From the NCBI GenBank assembly GCA_030637745.1, contig DAOWFX010000141.1, positions 1-11,689 on the forward strand: a stretch of DNA of 11,689 nucleotides, written 5' to 3'. The notes beneath the pieces were generated by a model that did no database searches, was not told where the DNA came from, and worked only from the letters and a program-made list of their open reading frames with translations. This document shows, piece after piece, positions 1 through 7,267 of this stretch. The position numbers and the translations under genes were made by a program. Source of the DNA: JAGLOK01 sp023139005 (lineage in GTDB: Bacteria > Bacillota > Clostridia > Christensenellales > UMGS416). Within the stretch, counting starts at the first letter, position 1; the number at the start of each line of letters is the position of its first letter.

Positions 1-2337
1 GTAGTAAAAGGATGTGGCTGGAAACCACTTAAAGATGCAGTTATAGGTGTGTATAGTATAGAAGGCACCTTGATTGAAGAACTCATAACAGATATTCAAG
101 GCTCTGCTATAAGCGGACCGCTTGATTACGGTCAATACTATTTAAAGGAAATCACAGCACCACAGGGATATGTGAAAAGTGATGAAGAATTGCCATTTAC
201 AATTGAAATTGATAATAGAATAATATGGCTAGGTTTAGAAAACGAACTAATAACAGGCAGAGTGCAAATACTAAAAGTGGGTGAGAACAATGATCCACTT
301 CAAGGTGCAGTCTTCAAGATATACGATGATTATGCAAATACTGTTGATGAGATTGTTACTGATGAAAATGGAATAGCAGTAAGTAAAATTTTGGACTATG
401 GTGAGTATGAGATTATAGAGAGCAAAGCACCTATCGGATATAATCCAAATCCATATGTAGAAATAGTTAATATACAGAATCCAGATGAGATAGTTGAGAT
501 AACAATAAGCAATAATCCGATAGAGGGAAGAGTAGAAATACTAAAGACAGGAGAAATGGATATCCCATTACAAAGTGCAGTGTTTGGTGTATATAATTCA
601 GCTGATTCTTTGATTTATGAATTGACCACTGATGAAAATGGTAAAGCATTAAGTAAACATCTTGTATATGGAGACTACTACTTGAAGGAGATTACTCCAC
701 CTGTAGGATACAACTTGAATGAGGATATAATCTCATTCAGCATAAATAGACAAGGGCAAACGGTAAGATTTGAAGCGAGTAATACCATTATCCGCGGCAA
801 AGTGCAGATTTCAAAGACGGGAGAAGAAGATAATCCATTACAAGGCGCACTCTTTGGGATATATGATACTAACGATGTGCTCATTGAAAAATTAACGACG
901 AATGAAAACGGAACTACAATGAGCCAAGATATTATTTATGGTGATTACTATATCAAGGAATTAAGTGCTCCTTATGGATATTGGTTAAATGAAACTCCTG
1001 TAGCTTTTTCAATTGATGACAGCGGAAAAGAACTAGCTACTGTTGAAATCTCTGATGAATTAATTAAAAAACGTCTTAGAATAAAAAAGCTAGATTCAAG
1101 AGATAATGAACGCAGTTTGAGTGGTGCAGTTTTTGAAGTCTATAACGGCAGTGAAATAGTTGATACCATAACAACCAATGAAAATGGATACGCTGAGACT
1201 AAATTGATGACTGTTGGAGAGTATCATGTTGTTGAAGTAGAAGCTCCTATCGGGTTTGTTTTAGATGATACTTCATTTGATGTAATAATAGATGACAGCG
1301 AGGAGATGATATACACATTTGAAGTTGAAAACAGACCAAACGAAGTGATTATAACAAAGACTAATATCGTAAATGATATACCACTTCCAAATGCACATAT
1401 CCAAATTTTCAATAAAGATGATGAGCTTGTATATGAAGGTGATACTGATGAAAACGGTGAACTCATAATTTTCGAGCTCTCGGTTGGAACATATACATTT
1501 AAAGAGACAAACGCACCTGTTGGTTATATTATTAATCCAGAAATATTTGAGTTTACCATACTTGAAGATGGAACTATTGAAGGCATAACAAATATACAAA
1601 ACAGTCCCACAGAAGTAATAATATCAAAGATTGATTTTATAAATGGTGAACCAATAGAGAATGCTGAAATTGAAATGCTTAATGCAGACAATGAGAGCGT
1701 ATTTAAAGGTAAGACTGATGAAAGCGGTGAAATCACAGTAACATACCTTCCAATTGGTGAATATAAATTCATTGAAACAAAAGCCCCCGATGGCTATATT
1801 ATTTCAAAGGAAGTAATGGGGTTTACTATTGATGAACTTGGAGCAGTAACAGGTGAAACTAAAATGACAAATTGTCCAACGGTTCTCAACATATTCAAAG
1901 TAAAGTATGAGGACAACACGCCGCTTGCTGGTGCAGGATTTAAGGTGAAAAACTTTTTAGGATTAAATACAATAAGTTTTATAAAAAATCAAGATGGAAC
2001 ATATCAATATAATAAAAATGGAGATGTAAAAGAAATTTTTGTGGATGACAATGGTAAAGCAGTTGTATACGGGTTGCCACTCGGTAATTACTGGCTAGAA
2101 GAAAGTATTGTACCAACAGGATATTATCCAGCTGCTCCGGTGAAAATCACAATTGGTGAAGTAAATGATATTGATGTACCGTATGAAGTCGTAATACCTA
2201 ACTCAGTATTTGTTAAATTAGGACTTGACCGTGACAGGTACAACAAACCGATTGCAATTAGCATAACTATTCTAACACTGGTTGGGCTAGTGTTTTTCTT
2301 TGTTAGGAGGAAAAGGAGGACACTGTATGGAAGCTAA
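1..2337 (+). CDS. Cna-B repeat surface protein (SpaA-like), 5' end outside window
   Basis: The reading frame is open from base 1, so the start and any signal peptide lie upstream; the first ATG at 49 is internal to a repeat. About 778 residues are visible. They form one partial and seven full repeats of roughly 90 residues, beginning near bases 247, 517, 787, 1060, 1336, 1606 and 1876. Repeats open with a strand such as GRVQILK, continue with PLQGAVFKIYD, then TDENG, then YYLKEITAPQGY. This is the Cna-B/SpaA pattern, in which a Lys and an Asn usually form an isopeptide bond helped by the Glu of the KE-AP-GY stretch. The C-terminus has an 18-residue hydrophobic span (2251-2304) and an RRKRR tail, but no LPXTG sortase motif, so I infer direct membrane anchoring. 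Known relatives are surface adhesins or stalk proteins, and ICEs often carry one near conjugation genes. Its role here in cell contact is inference. Confidence 0.88.
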   Translation, partial: VVKGCGWKPLKDAVIGVYSIEGTLIEELITDIQGSAISGPLDYGQYYLKEITAPQGYVKSDEELPFTIEIDNRIIWLGLENELITGRVQILKVGENNDPLQGAVFKIYDDYANTVDEIVTDENGIAVSKILDYGEYEIIESKAPIGYNPNPYVEIVNIQNPDEIVEITISNNPIEGRVEILKTGEMDIPLQSAVFGVYNSADSLIYELTTDENGKALSKHLVYGDYYLKEITPPVGYNLNEDIISFSINRQGQTVRFEASNTIIRGKVQISKTGEEDNPLQGALFGIYDTNDVLIEKLTTNENGTTMSQDIIYGDYYIKELSAPYGYWLNETPVAFSIDDSGKELATVEISDELIKKRLRIKKLDSRDNERSLSGAVFEVYNGSEIVDTITTNENGYAETKLMTVGEYHVVEVEAPIGFVLDDTSFDVIIDDSEEMIYTFEVENRPNEVIITKTNIVNDIPLPNAHIQIFNKDDELVYEGDTDENGELIIFELSVGTYTFKETNAPVGYIINPEIFEFTILEDGTIEGITNIQNSPTEVIISKIDFINGEPIENAEIEMLNADNESVFKGKTDESGEITVTYLPIGEYKFIETKAPDGYIISKEVMGFTIDELGAVTGETKMTNCPTVLNIFKVKYEDNTPLAGAGFKVKNFLGLNTISFIKNQDGTYQYNKNGDVKEIFVDDNGKAVVYGLPLGNYWLEESIVPTGYYPAAPVKITIGEVNDIDVPYEVVIPNSVFVKLGLDRDRYNKPIAISITILTLVGLVFFFVRRKRRTLYGS

Positions 2338-2422
2338 ATCAATTTTGGTAATTGGATTGGTTTTATTTATAATTGGCAGTTTGATTTTCTTGAAAATCAG
2401 AGCTAAGAAAAAGGGAAAGTGA
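2327..2422 (+). CDS. 31-residue single-span membrane microprotein
   Basis: The frame starts MEAKSILVIG, continues with about 16 hydrophobic residues (positions 6-22) and ends in a basic tail, RAKKKGK. This predicts one membrane span with the Lys/Arg-rich C-terminus inside the cell by the positive-inside rule. An AAGGAGG at 2313-2319 sits 7 bases before the ATG, and a second AGGAGG is at 2305-2310. The start overlaps the last 11 bases of the Cna-B gene in another frame, so translational coupling is likely. The purine-rich codons for the RRKRR tail of the upstream protein double as the ribosome binding site. I do not recognise the family. Context suggests a partner of the surface protein or of the conjugation membrane complex; that is inference. 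Confidence 0.7.
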   Translation: MEAKSILVIGLVLFIIGSLIFLKIRAKKKGK

Positions 2423-2431
2423 TTACTGATG

Positions 2432-2463
2432 TACAGGCGGCTGATATATATTGGCCGCCTGTA
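2432..2463 (+). terminator. 10-bp GC-rich hairpin after the Cna-B/microprotein pair
   Basis: TACAGGCGGC (2432-2441) and GCCGCCTGTA (2454-2463) form a perfect 10-bp stem with a 12-base AT-rich loop. It begins 10 bases after the microprotein stop codon. No T-tract follows, so it is not a canonical intrinsic terminator. It could still pause RNA polymerase, protect the 3' end of the upstream mRNA, or be a processing site between the surface-protein genes and the next gene. Confidence 0.5.
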
Positions 2464-2490
2464 TCTACGCAATAAGGGAAGGATTGAACT

Positions 2491-2988
2491 ATGAAAAGAA
2501 TTAAATATTATTCAAGCAATAGAAACGAAGTGCTTGAGATATCAGATATACATGGAAATATAATTAAAAGCACAACCTATACTCAAGGCAACTGCCTTGT
2601 TGATTTGCTTTTTGATGATAAATGTATAAAGATTAACCCTCACTTAAAGGCTAAAATCACCTGTCTCTTGAATGTATGCAATGACTATTTAAAGAACAAT
2701 ATACAAGTAATGATCGAAGAAGAATTTGCTTTTGCGTTTGAGCAAAGCTTTACATGTAGATATGAGTTTATAGAAAACAAGTTATGTAGAGTACTTTATA
2801 CTGAAAACATAGAAACACTTCTGTGGTATTTAATAATATCAATATATGAAACCAAGACGATGTACAAGAAATGTTCTAACTGTAATAAATATTTTGCAAC
2901 TAAGTATCAGAGAGCTAAGTATTGCAATAGGATAGCTTGTATAAATGGTAGGACTTGCAGAGAAGTTGGTGTTACAAAAACCAAATAG
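2491..2988 (+). CDS. DUF6076-like zinc-ribbon protein, probably shortened at the C-terminus
   Basis: The 165-residue protein starts at an ATG preceded by AAGGGAAGG. The first 120 residues show no motif I recognise. The C-terminal part has C128-x2-C131 (CSNCNKYF), then YCNR with C145, then GRTC with C156. This CxxC-YF-YCxR-GxTC pattern resembles the C-terminus of DUF6076 proteins, which are common and uncharacterised in Clostridia and their mobile elements; the cysteines probably bind zinc. In the family as I recall it, more helical sequence follows the GxTCxxxG stretch, whereas this protein stops nine residues after C156. I see no continuation in the other frames downstream, so a deletion or early stop is likely. 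It sits as a single gene between the surface-protein pair and the SIR2 gene. Function unknown. Confidence 0.6.
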   Translation: MKRIKYYSSNRNEVLEISDIHGNIIKSTTYTQGNCLVDLLFDDKCIKINPHLKAKITCLLNVCNDYLKNNIQVMIEEEFAFAFEQSFTCRYEFIENKLCRVLYTENIETLLWYLIISIYETKTMYKKCSNCNKYFATKYQRAKYCNRIACINGRTCREVGVTKTK

Positions 2989-3073
2989 CTTTTTTATGAT
3001 TAATACGCTTGCATTATTAATAGGTTGTGAATGCACTTTCTGTTTATTCAAATATTCTCAAATAATTCCTATA

Positions 3074-3102
3074 TTGATAAGCTCTGGTAGTAGGTGTATA
3101 AT
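3074..3102 (+). promoter_or_regulatory. Sigma-A-type promoter for the SIR2-STAND-TPR gene
   Basis: TTGATA at 3074-3079, a 17-base spacer, and TATAAT at 3097-3102 match the housekeeping consensus at 11 of 12 positions. It lies about 130 bases before the SIR2-STAND-TPR start. A second, weaker candidate is TTGATT (3151-3156), a 17-base spacer and TGTAAT (3174-3179). Together they suggest that the cargo gene is expressed independently of the upstream genes. No operator-like palindrome is obvious next to either. Confidence 0.6.
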
Positions 3103-3231
3103 GAATAAAAACAAACAGTATGTCTATAATGAAATGTTTATGTAGTTACTTTGATTGCTTCTTATAGACACCTTGTAATCAGAACTACATTTCAGAGAAA
3201 CAATGAATGGAAATAATAAGGAGGGGCATGC

Positions 3232-6200
3232 ATGTCAGTAACTTTTGAAGATATTATAATGTACGATGCTAGAAATTCTGATGTATTTGATGAGTTGATA
3301 GCTTTACAAGAAAAAAAGAAGCTTACACCTTTTGTTGGAGCTGGTATGTCTGCGTTTTTAAATTTTCCTGTATGGAAAGATTTTTTGGATAAAGAATTTA
3401 AAACATATCTAAAAAGATATCCTGATGGCATACCTAGAGGAATGGATTACTATGATGCTGCTTCCTATTTGTGTGAGGAATTAACAAAAGTTTATTTCTA
3501 TAATGATGTTCGAAGAGAGTATGGTGGTAAATGGATAGAAGAGGAATGGGATAATAACCTTCAACAGCTAAATACTCATGCGATTTATTGGCTTCCCAAG
3601 CTTTTTAATGAGCTTGTTATAACCACAAACTTTGATCAATTGTTACAGCATATTTTTCCAGGATGTACTATCTCGGATCCAAGTAAAACAGAGCCGCTAA
3701 ATCGAACATTGCGTTCGGGAACATCTCTTATATATAAAATTCATGGCGATATTTCGGATTCAGAAAATATTGTTTTTACTAAAGAATCTTATGAAAAACA
3801 TTATAGTGATGGAAGCCCACTTCGAAAAGATCTTGAAAAAGTGTTTAATGGGAAAATATTATTGTTTTTAGGTTGCAGCTTGAATCAGGATAAAACCGTT
3901 GAACTATGGCAGAATATTGCACAGGCTGGAATGGAGGGTTATGCAATTATGCCCTGTGAGCTTGGAACACAGCATAAGAAACGAAGGGAATTAGGGGAAA
4001 AGCGAATTAAGACAATTCTATATGATGAAGATGATCATGACGCCGTTCGGATAATTTTAGAGCGTTTATACTTCGAGACAGATGAATCAAAACATTTTCA
4101 CAATTTACCTAAGCAAAACCCATGCTTTTATGGCCGCAAGGGTATATTAAAGTCGATTTATGACAACTTTCAGACCAGTGGACTCATTAATTGCTACCAG
4201 ACTATTTCAGGCTTAGGTGGTATAGGTAAAACACAATGTGCACTGGAATATGCCTATCAACACCAGACTGAATATAACTATATACTATGGATAAATGCTG
4301 AGACACCACAGTTAATTTATTCTTCCTTTCACAGGATAGCAGAGCATCTAAAATTATTTCAAAAAGATTTCATACTTGATGAAAATGAGTTGCAATTTAA
4401 AATGCAAAGATGGTTTGAAACTCACGAAAATATTCTAACTATTTTTGATAATGTGGAAAACGAAAATTCTATTAAACTTAATTTGCCGCTGACAGATAAA
4501 GAACGAGTCCTAATAACTTCGCGGAAAATGAATATTTATGGTACTCATAGGATTGATATTAATGTATTTAATGTTACAGAAGCGGTGGAATTTTTATTAT
4601 TGCGAACAAAAAAGAGGGATCGTTATGAAGCAAAAAAGGTTGCAGAAAGACTAGGGTTTCTAGCTTTAGCGCTGGATCAGGCAGCGGTGTATATATTGAA
4701 AACTAATATAAGTTTTGCTGGTTATATAGAACTTATGAATAATTATGGACTGGCAGTATTCGACCCTAAAATGGAGTTAACTAGTGATGAATATAAAAAG
4801 CTCGTTACAGCAACGTGGGATATCTCCTTTGGAAAAATTAAGGCAAAAAGTGCGCAACAGCTTTTCAACTTCTGTGCATATATGGCTCCAGATAATATTC
4901 CTATAGATCTCTTCAAATCACAGTGTAGGTTCTTACCTAAGCCGCTAAGGACCGATATCCAAAACAACCTTACGGTTGAAAGTATTCTTGCTGACTTACA
5001 AGAATATAGACTTGTAGAAAGAAAAAGCGATAATATTATTAGCATTCACCGACTAGTACAGGAGGTTGTACAGGATAAAATAAAAGGAGATTTTTCATGG
5101 ATAAAAAATTGTGTTGATATGATGGAGGCTGTTTTGCCTAAAGATTACTCTGACCAGAATTCTCGAGGAATATTCTCTCTTTATGTTGAACATGCTTTAA
5201 GTATTGCGGAACACGCCATGATTGAAGGTGTAGTTATGCAAGGTGAAAAACAGCACCAACTAAAAGTTGCATATTTGTATGAATTAACGGCTTTTGGTTT
5301 TTATAATTTAGGACAATATAGGCAGAGTCTTATCACGTTCAAAAATGCTTTGGATATTTATGAAAAGGTGCTTAGCAAGGAGCATCCAGTTACAGCTAGA
5401 ACATATAATAGCATCGCAGGTATTTATGAAGAACAAGGGAATTTACCAAAGGCGATGGAATGGAACCAAAAGGCTTTGCACGTTCGTGAAAAAACACTAG
5501 GCAAGGAGCACCCAGATACAGCTAGCACCTACAACAGCACCGCAGTTATTTATGAAGAACAAGGGGATTTGCTTAAGGCGATGGAATGGCATCAAAAGGC
5601 TTTGTACATCCGTGAAAAGATACTAGGCAAAGAGCATCCAGATACCGCCAGCACCTATCATAACATCGCAAGTTTATATGATATCCAAGAGGATTACCCC
5701 AAGGCACTGGAATTTTTCCAAAAGGCTTTGGATATCCGTGAAAAGGTGCTAGGCAAGGAGCATCCAGATACCGCCAGCACCTACAATACCATCGGTGGTG
5801 TGTATACTGGACAAGAAGATTACTCCAAGGCGCAGGAATTTCTCCAAAAGGCTTTGGATATCCGTGAAAAGTTATTTGGTAAGGAGCATCCAGATACCGC
5901 CATTACTTATAACAAAATCGCACTAATGTATTTATATCAAGGGGATTATCCTAAATCACTGGAATTTTCCCAAAAGGCTTTGGATATCCGTGAAAAGGTG
6001 CTAGGCAAGGAGCATCCAGATACCGTCATAACCTACAGTAACATCGCAAGTGTGTATTTCGAACAAAAAGATTACATTAAAGCACTAGAATGGTATCAAA
6101 AGGCTTTGGATATCCGTGAAAAAGTGCTAGGCAAGGAGCATCCAGATACAGCCCGAATCTACAACAATATCGCAGGTGTGTATTCAGACCAAGAGGATAA

Positions 6201-6306
6201 TCCCAAGGCACTGGAATGGTACCAAAAGGCTTTGGAAATATTAGAATTAAATCATCCGTACACAAAAATTGTGCGTAATAATATGAGGAAGTGTGCGAAT
6301 AAATAA
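3232..6306 (+). CDS. SIR2-STAND(NB-ARC)-TPR protein, probable NLR-like antiphage NADase
   Basis: The ATG lies 7 bases after AAGGAGG (3218-3224). The protein has 1024 residues in three modules. (1) SIR2-like effector, about 28-285: FVGAGMS (34-40) with the GAGxS nucleotide loop, TTNFD (131-135, candidate catalytic N133), KIHGD (169-173, catalytic H171) and FLGCSLNQD (212-220). (2) STAND/NB-ARC ATPase, about 295-540: FYGR at 299-302, Walker A GLGGIGKT (327-334), Walker B ILTIFDN (401-407), sensor strand VLITSR (426-431) and LALALDQAA (477-485). A winged-helix region follows, with an IHRLVQ motif (605-610) where related proteins have an MHD-like motif. (3) C-terminal kinesin-light-chain-type TPRs of 42 residues, about 650-1015. 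By analogy with SIR2-STAND systems such as Avs5, the TPRs would sense a ligand, the STAND core would oligomerise, and SIR2 would deplete NAD+. All key residues are present. It has its own promoter, and no partner gene is adjacent. Confidence 0.88.
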   Translation: MSVTFEDIIMYDARNSDVFDELIALQEKKKLTPFVGAGMSAFLNFPVWKDFLDKEFKTYLKRYPDGIPRGMDYYDAASYLCEELTKVYFYNDVRREYGGKWIEEEWDNNLQQLNTHAIYWLPKLFNELVITTNFDQLLQHIFPGCTISDPSKTEPLNRTLRSGTSLIYKIHGDISDSENIVFTKESYEKHYSDGSPLRKDLEKVFNGKILLFLGCSLNQDKTVELWQNIAQAGMEGYAIMPCELGTQHKKRRELGEKRIKTILYDEDDHDAVRIILERLYFETDESKHFHNLPKQNPCFYGRKGILKSIYDNFQTSGLINCYQTISGLGGIGKTQCALEYAYQHQTEYNYILWINAETPQLIYSSFHRIAEHLKLFQKDFILDENELQFKMQRWFETHENILTIFDNVENENSIKLNLPLTDKERVLITSRKMNIYGTHRIDINVFNVTEAVEFLLLRTKKRDRYEAKKVAERLGFLALALDQAAVYILKTNISFAGYIELMNNYGLAVFDPKMELTSDEYKKLVTATWDISFGKIKAKSAQQLFNFCAYMAPDNIPIDLFKSQCRFLPKPLRTDIQNNLTVESILADLQEYRLVERKSDNIISIHRLVQEVVQDKIKGDFSWIKNCVDMMEAVLPKDYSDQNSRGIFSLYVEHALSIAEHAMIEGVVMQGEKQHQLKVAYLYELTAFGFYNLGQYRQSLITFKNALDIYEKVLSKEHPVTARTYNSIAGIYEEQGNLPKAMEWNQKALHVREKTLGKEHPDTASTYNSTAVIYEEQGDLLKAMEWHQKALYIREKILGKEHPDTASTYHNIASLYDIQEDYPKALEFFQKALDIREKVLGKEHPDTASTYNTIGGVYTGQEDYSKAQEFLQKALDIREKLFGKEHPDTAITYNKIALMYLYQGDYPKSLEFSQKALDIREKVLGKEHPDTVITYSNIASVYFEQKDYIKALEWYQKALDIREKVLGKEHPDTARIYNNIAGVYSDQEDNPKALEWYQKALEILELNHPYTKIVRNNMRKCANK
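5343..6301 (+). repeat. Tandem 126-bp TPR-coding repeats (about 7.5 units)
   Basis: A block reading approximately AAAGGCTTTGGATATCCGTG recurs with an exact 126-base period at 5343, 5469, 5595, 5721, 5847, 5973, 6099 and 6225. Each unit encodes 42 residues: ALDIREKVLGKEHPDTA, then TYNNIAxVY, then QxDYPKALEWYQK. The central units are almost identical at DNA level over about 60 bases, including third codon positions, while the first (5343) and last (6225) have diverged. The last unit is partial, ending in LEILELNHPYTK. Such DNA-level identity points to recent duplication or gene conversion, and the repeat number is likely to vary between strains. Confidence 0.9.
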
Positions 6307-6762
6307 GTTTTACAACAGCTTTTAATACAAGTATTGTTGCCCTCAATTATCCATAAAAAAGTTATTGTTATTATTCAAAAGCAAGTTTCAATTATCGCAC
6401 TAATATGTAGATTATTAAAATAATCGGCAGTATTTGATTATCTATATAATTAACTTAATAATGAATTGTTGGCAATACAATATTAATTACTCTGATTGTT
6501 GGGGTAGATAAATACAATCGAATATAAATGTGTTTACTTTAAGTATTTTATACGAGATCTATTCGTCGTATGAGGTATTCGGATGTTATAGTAATCAGTG
6601 GTTTTTTGTGGATAAATGGTTATTTAAATGGTAGTATATAGAAGAAGTTTGCTGAATGCTTTGAAGTTTTACTGCAAATTAAAGTAAATTTAATTTGACA
6701 TAGAATATAGGTATTTGTAAAAACATCATATATTAGAATATATAAATAATTAGGAGAAAATT
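6307..6762. other. 456-base AT-rich intergenic region with no gene seen
   Basis: Every frame is broken by frequent stops, and no start has a good ribosome binding site. Only weak hairpins occur, such as AATAC-AA-GTATT near 6325, and none has a T-tract, so no clear terminator is seen for the SIR2 gene. A direct repeat ATTGTTGG occurs near 6466 and 6495. The right end holds the probable promoter of the AbrB-like gene. The remainder could be an untranslated leader, a small RNA or decayed sequence; nothing distinguishes these possibilities. Confidence 0.5.
6695..6723 (+). promoter_or_regulatory. Candidate promoter of the AbrB-like gene
   Basis: A perfect TTGACA at 6695-6700 is followed after 17 bases by TAAAAA (6718-6723), a 4-of-6 match to the -10 element. 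It lies about 40 bases before the AbrB-like ATG. The region between is almost entirely A and T, as expected for AbrB-family autoregulation, though no defined operator can be read from it. Confidence 0.4.
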
Positions 6763-7008
6763 ATGAAATCAACTGGTATCGTAAGAAAGGTAGACGAACT
6801 TGGGCGTGTGGTAATTCCAATAGAATTGCGTCGTACTCTAGGGATTGACATCAAAGATGCACTTGAAATATATGTTGAGGGTGAACATATTATTTTCAAG
6901 AAATACCAACCTGCGTGCATTTTCTGCGACAACGCTTCAGACGTTCTGAACTATAGAGGTAAACTCATATGTAAAGAATGCTTAGGTACACTAAAAGAAT
7001 CCGTCTAA
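6763..7008 (+). CDS. AbrB/SpoVT-family DNA-binding regulator with a Cys4 tail
   Basis: This 81-residue protein starts with an ATG 6 bases after AGGAG (6752-6756). Residues 1-47 are a typical AbrB N-terminal swapped-hairpin domain: STGIVRKVDELGRVVIPIE, then LRRTLGI, then KDALEIYVEGEHIIFKKY. Family members bind DNA as dimers or tetramers and act as transition-state regulators. The usual AbrB C-terminal multimerisation domain is replaced by C52-x2-C55 (CIFC) and C70-x2-C73 (CKEC), a probable small zinc ribbon. The protein is single-domain in size, and its gene is monocistronic between its own promoter and a strong terminator. Its targets are unknown; control of neighbouring ICE or cargo genes is inference. 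It is too divergent in the tail to call abrB itself. Confidence 0.85.
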   Translation: MKSTGIVRKVDELGRVVIPIELRRTLGIDIKDALEIYVEGEHIIFKKYQPACIFCDNASDVLNYRGKLICKECLGTLKESV

Positions 7009-7027
7009 AAAGAAATGTCTAAATTAA

Positions 7028-7053
7028 ACGCTACAGAAATGTAGTGTTTTTTT
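7028..7053 (+). terminator. Intrinsic terminator of the AbrB-like gene
   Basis: ACGCTACA (7028-7035) pairs with TGTAGTGT (7040-7047), including one G-U pair, around a GAAA tetraloop. Seven Ts follow (7047-7053). It begins 19 bases after the AbrB-like stop codon, giving a textbook Rho-independent terminator. Confidence 0.88.
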
Positions 7054-7093
7054 ATAGCTATTTATAAACTGCTTTGACTAGCGGTAACCGTCA

Positions 7094-7189
7094 AATCCCG
7101 TTATTAAAAAATAATGTTAAAATGGTTAACGCTAAGCTTAAATCATTCTTAATAGCTAGCGCTTGTATGCATATCAAATAATCGGGTTC
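7094..7189 (+). repeat. Nested imperfect inverted repeats in the leader before the mega-protein
   Basis: The outer arms AATCCCGTTATT (7094-7105) and AATAATCGGGTT (7178-7189) are complementary apart from one bulge on each side. Inside them, CGCTAAGCTTAA (about 7130-7142) pairs imperfectly with TTAATAGCTAGCG (7149-7161). Just upstream, TTTGAC and GTCAAA flank GGTAACC (7073-7095). The arrangement could be a folded RNA leader, an operator, or a recombination or transfer site. The pairing is imperfect and I do not recognise a known motif. Confidence 0.35.
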
Positions 7190-7208
7190 CAAAAACCATA
7201 CAATAATT

Positions 7209-7243
7209 AGCACTGATAAATAATCTGTTTATCGGTGCTTTTT
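7209..7243 (+). terminator. Intrinsic terminator/possible attenuator before the mega-protein
   Basis: AGCACTGATAAA (7209-7220) and TTTATCGGTGCT (7228-7239) form a 12-bp stem with one G-U pair and a 7-base loop, followed by TTTTT (7239-7243). Only 12 bases separate it from the AAGGAGG at 7256-7262, too little for a promoter. Transcription of the following gene must therefore pass through it, which suggests regulated read-through. Confidence 0.8.
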
Positions 7244-7267
7244 CATATCATAAATAAGGAGGAAATA

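Noticed and set aside
2945..3145. 66-residue plus-strand open frame after the DUF6076-like gene
   Set aside because: No ribosome binding site, no recognisable motif, and it contains the best promoter in the region.
4743..5045. 100-residue minus-strand open frame inside the SIR2 gene
   Set aside because: Antisense shadow of a clearly conserved domain region, with no motif of its own.
5343..6301. Regular direct repeats as a possible CRISPR or minisatellite array
   Set aside because: The repeats are in frame, 126 bases long and encode TPR helices; there are no spacers and no cas genes.
6077..6346. 89-residue minus-strand open frame at the end of the SIR2 gene
   Set aside because: It is antisense to the TPR repeats and inherits their periodicity; no start signals and no family resemblance.
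6461..6511. 16-codon open frame in the AT-rich gap
   Set aside because: No ribosome binding site and no sign of a leader peptide with regulatory codons.
7235..7267. GTG start for the mega-protein, giving 11 more residues
   Set aside because: It lies inside the right arm of the terminator hairpin and has no ribosome binding site; the ATG at 7268 has a perfect one.
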